From: Synechococcales cyanobacterium PMM_0036
GTDB lineage: Bacteria; Cyanobacteriota; Cyanobacteriia; Elainellales; Elainellaceae
Length of the DNA: 17,920 nt
Assembly (NCBI GenBank): GCA_949127645.1
Contig: CASBQM010000820.1
Location: 1 to 17,920, forward strand
Reading direction: 5' to 3'
A program made the position numbers and the translations under genes. Below the pieces are notes generated by a model. That model was given only the letters and a program-made list of their open reading frames with translations. It had not been told where the DNA came from and did no database searches. Shown here in pieces: positions 1 to 6,322 of this stretch (its first letter is position 1; each line of letters opens with the position of its first letter).

Positions 1-289
1 GAAGAGACCGATCTTGAGCTTCGGCAGCGTGAAACGCTTCTCGATGCGCGTATCCAGCACCCAGATGTTGTCCACGTGTTTTTGGATCGTCTTCGGAGAC
101 AGAGTGGAGGCGGCCAAACGCTCAAGGAACGGGCGGAACAACGCTACCAGTTGCTCGCCCGGCGACACATCTTTTTCCAGCCCCATCCAGGAACGGGGCC
201 AGCCGTTCAGATCGCGGCAGTAGTGTTCCAGGTCATGACGTGGCCGAGTGGCGGCGCGGTTTATCCTGGTCGTTCTCGCCGTCATCCAT
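1..289 (-). pseudogene. Edge fragment of a hypothetical protein, likely frameshifted
   Basis: Reading the minus strand from 240 down to 1 gives an uninterrupted frame (RHDLEHYCRDLNGWPRSWMG, then a segment with LSPKTIQKHVDN). It has a protein-like composition and runs off the window edge. I recognise it only as a hypothetical family found near transposases; the SPKTIxxHxxN stretch is reminiscent of the SAM-like DNA-binding part of integrases, but this is not proof. Upstream, a second minus-strand frame begins at ATG 289 (MDDGENDQDKPRRHSATS) and stops just where the first frame takes over. Adding one C near 241 would join them as HSATRHDLEH, so I infer a 1-nt deletion. It is divergent from the ISL3 transposase and its start overlaps or abuts that gene. 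The C-terminus is outside the window. Confidence 0.45.
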
Positions 290-298
290 TTCCACTTC

Positions 299-1550
299 AT
301 GCTACAGCTCATCACGATTTTAAACCGCTGTCACCGCTTCCCGGGATTCGTGTATCACCAGGCCCGTTTCAGTTCCGATCACAAGAGCATCGAGATCGCT
401 GTGCGGCCGCAAGGGTTCGACCGCAATCTGTTCGCGCTGCCATCAGGCCGCCCCTGGATACGACCAACTCGCCGAGCGCCGGTTCGAGTTCATTCCTTTC
501 TGGGGTTTTTTGGTTTTTCTGCTTTACTCGATGCGGCGCGTCGATTGCCGCCGTTGCGAAGCGGTCGTCGTCGAGGAGGTTCCGTGGGGCGACGGCAAGC
601 GCACATTGACCCGCGCGTACGTGTTGTTTCTGGCCCGCTGGGCGCGCAAGCTGTCCTGGAAGGAAACGGCGGAGTCGTTCCGCACTTCATGGGAAAAGGT
701 TTTCGACGCCGTCGAACACGTCGTCACCTTCGGGCTGGAGCACCGGGTGTTCGGCCAGATCGACGCCATCGGAGTCGATGAGATTCAGTACGCCAGCACG
801 CACAAGTACCTGACGCTCGTCTATCAGATCGACCTCGCGGTAACCCGTCTGCTCTGGGTGGGCAAGGAAAGAACGATTGAATCCTTTCAGGGATTCTTCA
901 AAGTCATCGGCGACGAAGTGGCTTCGAAGATTTGCTTCGTCTGTTCCGATATGTGGGAGCCCTATCTGAAGGTCATCCGCGAGAAGTGCTCCGAAGCGCT
1001 CCATATCCTCGATCGCTTCCATATCGTGGCGAAAATGAACAAGGCTCTCGATGAAGTCCGTGCCGGAGAATCGCGCCGCATGGCGCGCGAAGGTTTGACG
1101 CCCGTGCTAAAGAAGTCACGTTGGCTTTTGCTCAAGCGCGAGGAAAACCTGAAGATCGAACAGCGCTTCCGCCTGCGCGATCTGCTCCGCTATAACCTAC
1201 AGACCGTCCGCGCCTACCTTCTTAAGGAAGCCTTTCAGCAACTCTGGGATTACACCTCACCCACATGGGCCGGCAAGTTTCTTGACCAATGGTGCCGTCA
1301 GGTCATGCGCTCCCGCATCGAGCCCATGAAGAAAATTGCTCGCTCCATGCGCGAGCATCGCGGACTGATCCTCAACTACTTTCGTGCTCAAAAGCTGTTT
1401 TCCAGCGGTGTCGTGGAGGGCCTGAACAACAAGGCCAAAGTCACTATGAGAAAATCCTACGGGTTTCGAACCTTCCGCTGCCTCGAACTCGCCCTGTATC
1501 ATTCACTTGGCAAGCTACTCGAACCCGAATCCACCCACGATTTTTTCTGA
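299..1550 (+). pseudogene. ISL3-family transposase, frameshifted near 408
   Basis: This is a DDE transposase of the ISL3 family. The N-terminus starts at ATG 299 (MLQLITILNRCHRFPGFVYH) and reads to AVRP at 401-409. The protein then continues in another frame from 408 (RKGSTAICSRCHQAAPGYDQ) to the stop at 1548-1550. Losing two bases (CCGCGCAAG to CCGCAAG) would explain the break. The downstream frame is otherwise open. Visible features are a zinc-finger pair, CSRC (429-440) and CRRC (VDCRRC), and likely catalytic acids at D 777-779 (IGVDEIQ), D 948-950 (VCSDMWEP) and E 1416-1418 (VVEGLNNKAK). The total restored length of about 415 aa is normal for the family. From the sequence alone, a decayed copy is more likely than programmed frameshifting. 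I could not identify terminal inverted repeats. Confidence 0.85.
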
Positions 1551-1700
1551 CGAACCAAGAATGATGACTTGCCCCATACTGTGAGGATTCTGGAATACGT
1601 TGATGCTGGCGCCGGCGTCACCGCTGAAACGCACTCACGCCGTGCAAACGATAAGCGCCAAACGATAAGCGCCAGGCGATAGTAAGGCTTAACTCACGAC
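1551..1700. other. Intergenic region after the ISL3 gene
   Basis: I see no gene here. It should contain the right end of the ISL3 element, but I could not match it to a left end. It holds one short tandem duplication (1646-1673) and leads into the promoter at 1701-1729. Confidence 0.5.
1646..1673. repeat. Perfect 14-bp tandem duplication
   Basis: The unit AAACGATAAGCGCC occurs twice, head to tail, at 1646-1659 and 1660-1673. A third partial echo (GGCGATA) follows. It lies about 30 bp upstream of the predicted promoter for the adenylating-enzyme operon. It could be a slippage duplication or a pair of direct-repeat protein sites; the sequence cannot decide. Confidence 0.75.
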
Positions 1701-1729
1701 TTGGAGAGCGGACTAACCTCGGTTATAAT
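1701..1729 (+). promoter_or_regulatory. Predicted sigma70-type promoter for the adenylating-enzyme/ACP operon
   Basis: A -35 element TTGGAG (1701-1706; 3/6 to consensus) is followed after exactly 17 bp by a perfect TATAAT (1724-1729). The expected transcription start is near 1736. This leaves a leader of about 80 nt before the ATG at 1818. It is the best promoter match I noticed in the window. Confidence 0.65.
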
Positions 1730-1817
1730 TCTGAATACGTAATCGAGCATAAAGCGGCTCCGCCGGCACCATTGCACTCCGTAGTGCGCCCGATGCCGAT
1801 CTGATTAACACTCGCTA

Positions 1818-3266
1818 ATGGGACACTCGCCGTTCGCCACAGCTCTGGAGGGGATTACCGCCGCTGCCTCTACCAGCGCTAGTTTCGTTACGGACGGGGC
1901 CTTCACTTGCACTTATACCGAGATTCCGGGCTTTATTGAACAAATCGTTCAATTACTCGACGAAGGCGGCACCGGCCAGCCGTCGTGCCCTATTGTCGAA
2001 TGTCCTAACACTCTCGCTGGGGCTCTTTTGTGTTTGGCGCTGATGAAGAACGGCACCAGCTTTGTGCTAATTCCCCCCGCGCAGGGCGGTACAGACTTAA
2101 AACCGGCGCCGAACTTCTGTGACTATCGATTAGTCGTCTCGCAGAACGCCCCAACACGGGATGCGTTTGCACCAAGGGCCTATCTGCGAAAAGAGCTTAA
2201 TCCCGGCTACAATGGGCGCCCTGTCGATCGCGGAAGACTGTACCTGCGAACTTCGGGCAGCATGGGCGTGTCCAAGATCGTGGCTCATACGCACGACCGG
2301 CTGATTGGGAATGCGCGCAACGTCGCCCGTAAGTATGGGTTCAGCGCACAAAGCAGGGCGGCCATTCCGGTACCGGTCGCCCACATGTACGGCTTTGGCG
2401 CTGAATTTCTCCCGGCCATCCTGACAGGGGCGTCGATCGACCTTCAGGAGCGTACGAATCTTCTCAAATACCTGGATCGCGAAAAGCGCTTTCAGCCCAC
2501 GATTGTGTTTGCGACACCTGCCGTTTGCGAAATGTTGAAAGCCGGGTACAAGACGCCGCGAACTCAATATGAAGTGTTCGTGACCTCGGGCCAGCGGATC
2601 ACCGAAGAACTCTTCCGGGCTTTCGACCCCTTCGTTGGCGGGCGTTTAATCAATCAATACGGCAGCACGGAAATGGGCGCTATTTCGGCGTGCGACCCCA
2701 GCGACAATATCGAGCTTCGCGCAACTACCATCGGGCGGCCTTTGGATGGCGTAAACCTGCGGCTGGATCCACTTGCAAGCGCAGAGCCCGAACAAAAGGG
2801 CACACAACTCTATTGCAGGCATCCGTACGGATTCGAAGGATATATCGATGAGAACGGGGAATGGATTGAACAGGCCTCGCCGGCCGGTTGGTACCGCACC
2901 GGCGATACAGCGGTACGCCAGACGGACGGCTCCATAGTCGTCACCGGACGCGCGGACGCGAGCGTGAATCGAAGGGGTTACCTCGTTTTGCTTTCCGATA
3001 TCGAGCGCGTAATGGAACAACTGGACGCGATCAGCACGGTGGTTGTTGTTGCGGGCAAAGAAGATAAGCAAGGGCCAAGGATCGCTGCGTTCTGCGTTCC
3101 CCGTCCCGGCGATTCCGTCGATGGCGCGCAACTCCGCGCACGATGCTTTGAACTATTGCCGCATTATGCGATTCCGGACGAGATCCACGTGACGCCCTCG
3201 TTGCCTTTACTTCCGACAGGAAAAATAGACCGGCAGCAATTGGTCGCACTCATCGCGTATCGCTAA
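1818..3266 (+). CDS. Stand-alone AMP-forming adenylating enzyme (acyl-AMP ligase / A-domain type)
   Basis: This 482-aa protein belongs to the ANL superfamily (acyl-CoA synthetases, NRPS A domains), which activate a carboxylic acid as acyl-AMP and pass it to a thiol. Motifs in order: the P-loop-like TSGSMGVSK (T145-G150, with Met and Ser replacing the usual Thr and Pro), YGSTE at 281-285, YRTGD with D363, the hinge region VVTGRADASVNRRGY, and the C-terminal PTGKIDR with the likely catalytic K469. Length is on the short side, typical of discrete adenylation enzymes. The ATG at 1818 has no clear Shine-Dalgarno site, but a good promoter lies upstream. An acyl carrier protein gene follows 31 nt later, so I infer that the activated acid is loaded onto that ACP rather than CoA. 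The substrate cannot be read reliably: it could be an aryl, amino or fatty acid. Confidence 0.88.
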   Translation: MGHSPFATALEGITAAASTSASFVTDGAFTCTYTEIPGFIEQIVQLLDEGGTGQPSCPIVECPNTLAGALLCLALMKNGTSFVLIPPAQGGTDLKPAPNFCDYRLVVSQNAPTRDAFAPRAYLRKELNPGYNGRPVDRGRLYLRTSGSMGVSKIVAHTHDRLIGNARNVARKYGFSAQSRAAIPVPVAHMYGFGAEFLPAILTGASIDLQERTNLLKYLDREKRFQPTIVFATPAVCEMLKAGYKTPRTQYEVFVTSGQRITEELFRAFDPFVGGRLINQYGSTEMGAISACDPSDNIELRATTIGRPLDGVNLRLDPLASAEPEQKGTQLYCRHPYGFEGYIDENGEWIEQASPAGWYRTGDTAVRQTDGSIVVTGRADASVNRRGYLVLLSDIERVMEQLDAISTVVVVAGKEDKQGPRIAAFCVPRPGDSVDGAQLRARCFELLPHYAIPDEIHVTPSLPLLPTGKIDRQQLVALIAYR

Positions 3267-3297
3267 AGTGATTCTGCACATGAAGAGGAGACGGTAA

Positions 3298-3573
3298 ATG
3301 GATAACACTCTAGAACGACTTAAGCATCTGGTCGCCGACAAGTTGGATATGAATCTCAAGATCGACGACATTGATCCGGATGCCCCGCTCCTCGAAGAAG
3401 GACTCAAACTCGACTCGCTCGCCATCGTTGAGCTGATCACTTTGAGTGAGGAATCGTTCGGCATCGAGTTCGGAGAGGACCAGCTAAATATGAACGCTTT
3501 CGCGAATCTGCGATCGCTGGCCGCGGTAATCGCGTCGAGTCGCTCTCAAGCCCGGAGTGCTGGAACCTCCTAG
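3298..3573 (+). CDS. Acyl/peptidyl carrier protein (discrete ACP)
   Basis: This 91-aa acidic protein carries the phosphopantetheine attachment motif DSL, with S40 the predicted 4'-phosphopantetheine serine (LKLDSLAIVELI). The acidic stretch that precedes it and the helix after it fit the ACP/PCP fold. The ATG at 3298 has a strong Shine-Dalgarno sequence, GAGGAG at 3285-3290, with 7-nt spacing. It follows the adenylating-enzyme gene by 31 nt and abuts the next gene with no gap (TAG then ATG), so the three are almost certainly co-transcribed. Role inferred: it holds the acid activated by the upstream enzyme as a thioester and presents it to a tailoring enzyme or to the NRPS machinery. The ACP identity is firm; the partner assignment is from context. 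Confidence 0.93.
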   Translation: MDNTLERLKHLVADKLDMNLKIDDIDPDAPLLEEGLKLDSLAIVELITLSEESFGIEFGEDQLNMNAFANLRSLAAVIASSRSQARSAGTS

Positions 3574-4425
3574 ATGAACGTTCTCGATTACGTTCGGGAA
3601 ATCAACGAGTTGAGTGCGAGTCTACTGCACTCGCACCGCGAGATCCTGGCACGCAAGGACATCTCCCGCAAGCTCCACTTAATTCAGGCCATCAAGCTCG
3701 ATCTCGACAAGATTGCCCACGCCCTTGTTGAAGTGAAGGAGAATTCGGCTCGAGCCGTGCTCCACGACTTCTTCGGTGGTTCGCGCTTGAATCCCACTGA
3801 AATCTGCCAGCGGCTCGCGAACCAGCACATCTACCACCTTGGATTCGAGATCTTCGAACCGATGGAGTTGGTGCTCTACGGAATTCGCCACTGGATCGAA
3901 AAGAGCAGGCAGGCGTTGGGCGTCAACATGCAGATCAAAGAGTGTCTGCGATTTCCTGCTTCGCCGATGTTCCAGGAACGTGTCGGCGCATATACCGAAA
4001 TCATGCGCATCTGGCTCCATGTTAACGATCGTCTGCTGATGCTGGAACTGTTCGATATTCACCGGCCTGCAAACACGGTTATCGAGGCTGCGCCGAGGCT
4101 CACCCACCGGAATTTTCATGGTCTGTTCCGGCAGGACGGCACAGCCCTCGATCACGAACAGCGGCTGGCGAGCCTGTTTTCCGATGACGAAATCTGGCAC
4201 CATGCGTTTTATGTCAGTACCCCCCGCGACGTCACGAACCTTCACGCCGAACTGCAGGCGCTGACGGCCAAAAATCCGAAGTACTCCATGCCTTACAACG
4301 CCCCAGTGCATAATCGTCACGATGGCTCGTTCCATACCAAGATCGTCATGCGGCCGCCGGGCGAATCTCGGCGTGAACTCGAGTTTGTGACCGAATACCA
4401 GCCGCAGCCCCGGCAAGGACAATAA
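3574..4425 (+). CDS. Hypothetical protein with possible two-module (VOC-like) His/Glu pattern
   Basis: I do not recognise this 283-aa protein firmly. The first 60 residues are helical and charged. After that, two stretches look alike in layout. IYHLGFEIF (H88) is followed by a beta-like segment LLMLELFDI (E158). IWHHAFYVS (H209/H210) is followed by SFHTKIV (H254) and RELEFVTEY (E268/E270). A His early and a Glu late in each half is the layout of vicinal-oxygen-chelate metalloenzymes, so a dioxygenase- or isomerase-like role on the ACP-bound substrate is conceivable, but this is only inference. The ATG directly follows the ACP stop; no nearby ribosome site is visible, so translational coupling is likely. 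The last residues (YQPQPRQGQ) overlap the start of a foreign gene relic, so the native C-terminus may have been altered. Confidence 0.7.
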   Translation: MNVLDYVREINELSASLLHSHREILARKDISRKLHLIQAIKLDLDKIAHALVEVKENSARAVLHDFFGGSRLNPTEICQRLANQHIYHLGFEIFEPMELVLYGIRHWIEKSRQALGVNMQIKECLRFPASPMFQERVGAYTEIMRIWLHVNDRLLMLELFDIHRPANTVIEAAPRLTHRNFHGLFRQDGTALDHEQRLASLFSDDEIWHHAFYVSTPRDVTNLHAELQALTAKNPKYSMPYNAPVHNRHDGSFHTKIVMRPPGESRRELEFVTEYQPQPRQGQ

Positions 4426-4611
4426 CAGCCCGCATCTGGAGTTCAAACAACGCTGGGTGAACCAATACAACTTCTATCTAAACGACCCGAATTGGGGTCC
4501 CATGTTCGTGCGGATGTGCCCGTACTTTCCGTTCTCGGCTCGGATTTGTCTGAGCCAACATAACTAACTGGCTCGCCAATCAAATGCGCGCCGAGGGCAT
4601 CGACATTAAGA
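4424..4611 (+). pseudogene. Relic of an unrelated hypothetical protein, broken by a 4-bp duplication
   Basis: In the frame starting at 4424 the sequence reads NSPHLEFKQRWVNQYNFYLN, then WGPMFVRMCPYFPFSARICL, and reaches a TAA at 4565-4567. Removing one copy of the tandem AACTAACT restores an open frame, HNWLANQMRAEGIDIK. I recognise the pattern (WGPxFVRxCPYFPFSARxxLNxHxWLA) as the middle of a hypothetical protein family scattered in soil bacterial genomes; it has no name I can give with confidence. The N-terminus is missing, replaced by the end of the preceding gene, and the C-terminus fades after about 4611. It is therefore a truncated and frameshifted fragment, probably left by recombination. 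Confidence 0.55.
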
Positions 4612-4673
4612 GGGGCCCGCCTGGTTGAGATCATCAGTTCACGACAGCCACCTGCAAACTCAGTGCCGCAAAC

Positions 4674-4703
4674 TTGACCACGATGTACAAATCCCAGTAG
4701 TAT
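4674..4703 (+). promoter_or_regulatory. Possible promoter for the SPFH/lipoprotein/TAXI operon
   Basis: TTGACC (4674-4679; 5/6 to the -35 consensus) is followed after 18 bp by TAGTAT (4698-4703; 4/6 to the -10). It lies about 80 nt upstream of the TTG start at 4785, in the only non-coding gap before that operon. Position supports it; the -10 match is moderate. Confidence 0.4.
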
Positions 4704-4784
4704 GAATGATCCATCGATAGCGACTTGTACGCGGCAAGTTTCCGAATAGCAACACCCGCAACTCACTAAGGCTGGGAGTCCGTC

Positions 4785-5735
4785 TTGAGTAGTTCAATCT
4801 TCACCGAAAATGGCCAAAAGAGTCAGACCGCTCTCAAGGAGGAGGCGCTAGATAAAGAAGAAGCACGAGCTCTTCGAGTCCGGCGCTGGCGTACCCGCTG
4901 GCGAAACCTCAAACTCGGCGTTAAGCTTTTCTTAATTTTGCTGGTTCTCGGCGTATTCATCTGGATTTTCCACGACCATATTTTCGTAACAGTCCATTCT
5001 GGCGAAGCCCTGGTAGTGTACTATCGCTTATTCGGCGGCACCAGTCACAACCAGGTTGGGTACGAAGGTCTGCACATTGTCACCCCCTGGGACCAGGCGT
5101 TCCTCTATAACATCCGCACACAAACCCTGGTAAAGCCGATGACCGTGCTGTCCAGGAATGGCCTGGAGGTGCGTCTGGACGCTCAAATTCGCTTCCACCC
5201 GATTCCCGAGATACTGCCCTACATGCACCGACGGTACGGGCCGGAGTATGTGACGACCATCATCGTTCCACAACTCACAGAAGCCGTACAGCGTGTCATT
5301 GGCCAGTTCTATCCGGAGGAACTGTATAGTTCCGATACGGGTGCGTCAGTCAATCGAATTTTCGAGGATGCAAAAAGGCTGATCGGGGGCGTATACCTGC
5401 AGATTGAAGATATCGCTCTTTTCAACATCAAACTTCCCGACAAGGTCCAGAACGCAATCCAAAATAAAGCTGAAGCGGAGCAAAACGCGCTCGCGCACGC
5501 CTACCGTGTTCAACAGGAGCAACGAGAAGCGGAACGGAAGCTGATAGAAGCCAAGAGTCTTCAGCAATACGCGAATACAGTAACGGGAATTCCGCGGAGT
5601 GTTTTGGTATGGAAGGGTATAGAAGCGACGCTTGAACTGGCGAAATCCCCCAATGCAAAGGTGATCGTGATGGGCGGCAAAGACAGCCTTCCGCTCGTTC
5701 TTGGAAACGTTCCCGATATAGGTTTGGAGAAGTGA
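4785..5735 (+). CDS. Membrane-anchored SPFH/Band-7 domain protein
   Basis: This 316-aa protein has a charged cytoplasmic N-terminus (1-42), one membrane span (about 43-62, LKLGVKLFLILLVLGVFIWI), a Band-7/SPFH domain (about 65-225) and a helical, charged C-terminal part (about 225-270, rich in A/E/Q/R). Recognisable prohibitin/stomatin-like features are VHSGEALVVYYRLFGG, GLHIVTPW, EVRLDAQIRFHP, and the coiled NKAEAEQNALAHAYRVQQEQ segment. The family forms large ring- or cage-like oligomers at membranes and scaffolds other membrane proteins. The start is a TTG at 4785, supported by GGGAG ending 6 nt upstream; no Met codon occurs before the Band-7 domain. Its stop overlaps the next start (GTGA), so it is translationally coupled to the lipoprotein gene. 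The domain call is firm; the job here is unknown, but co-expression with a lipoprotein and a solute receptor suggests an envelope complex. Confidence 0.88.
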   Translation: MSSSIFTENGQKSQTALKEEALDKEEARALRVRRWRTRWRNLKLGVKLFLILLVLGVFIWIFHDHIFVTVHSGEALVVYYRLFGGTSHNQVGYEGLHIVTPWDQAFLYNIRTQTLVKPMTVLSRNGLEVRLDAQIRFHPIPEILPYMHRRYGPEYVTTIIVPQLTEAVQRVIGQFYPEELYSSDTGASVNRIFEDAKRLIGGVYLQIEDIALFNIKLPDKVQNAIQNKAEAEQNALAHAYRVQQEQREAERKLIEAKSLQQYANTVTGIPRSVLVWKGIEATLELAKSPNAKVIVMGGKDSLPLVLGNVPDIGLEK

Positions 5736-6322
5736 CCGCGGTGCGATCGCTCGGGGTAGCATTGCTCCCGTTACTGAGCCTTACCATCACCGGCTGTATC
5801 CACATTGTTCCCGTGGGCAGAATTGGGGAGGTTACCGAAGCGAAGCGTCTGTACAAGACGTTAAAGGGGTTTGCGCCCGAGTCCCGGGATTTGTTGGTGC
5901 AGGAACACGATGTCGCCAATGCTCTTAAGATCGCCTTGGATGAAGCCCCGCAACTGTCGAAAGAGACCCTTCGGGACAAGTTCAATTCTTATTCCGATCG
6001 TTTCATTGCGATTCGGAACCGGCGGCAGCAGATCCTCGAAGCGATCCGCCAGGGAATGTGGGATAGCCCGATGGTCTTCGTGGTTCAGCAACGGGCGATG
6101 GCGGGTGTACAGGACGATATTGCGCGAACCGAGACTTGGATCAAGTTTGCACAAAATATCCGGCTCCGGACGGAGTTAGGCAGGGACAAAGACTTCCCGG
6201 AGTTCGCGGCACTCAGCCATCAGCTCGAGGGGTTTTTGTCACTGAGTGTAATTGATCCGTTGTCTATCCAGCTTCGTGCGCTGCAGGAGGAATTCCGCTT
6301 TAACGAGGGAGAAGCGGGTTGA
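5732..6322 (+). CDS. Predicted lipoprotein, helical, unknown function
   Basis: This 196-aa protein begins with a type-II signal peptide: a short N-region, a hydrophobic core (LGVALLPLLSLTI) and a lipobox ITGC, with C22 as the lipidated cysteine. The mature part is charged and mostly helical and has no motif I recognise; the segment RFIAIRNRRQQILEAI looks like an amphipathic helix. The GTG start at 5732 overlaps the SPFH stop (GTGA), with TTGGAGAAG just upstream acting as ribosome site. Its own stop overlaps the next start (TTGA). This chain of overlaps ties it to both the SPFH protein and the TAXI-type receptor, so it probably works with them at the periplasmic face of a membrane. Retention at the inner or outer membrane cannot be decided from the residues alone. 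Confidence 0.75.
   Translation: MTAVRSLGVALLPLLSLTITGCIHIVPVGRIGEVTEAKRLYKTLKGFAPESRDLLVQEHDVANALKIALDEAPQLSKETLRDKFNSYSDRFIAIRNRRQQILEAIRQGMWDSPMVFVVQQRAMAGVQDDIARTETWIKFAQNIRLRTELGRDKDFPEFAALSHQLEGFLSLSVIDPLSIQLRALQEEFRFNEGEAG

Noticed and set aside
401..413. Programmed ribosomal frameshift in the ISL3 transposase
   Set aside because: No slippery heptamer at the junction, and programmed frameshifting is not the usual mode in ISL3; a deletion is simpler.
3679..4470. 263-aa minus-strand frame
   Set aside because: Antisense to the 283-aa operon gene, which has better context (operon, abutting start) and composition.
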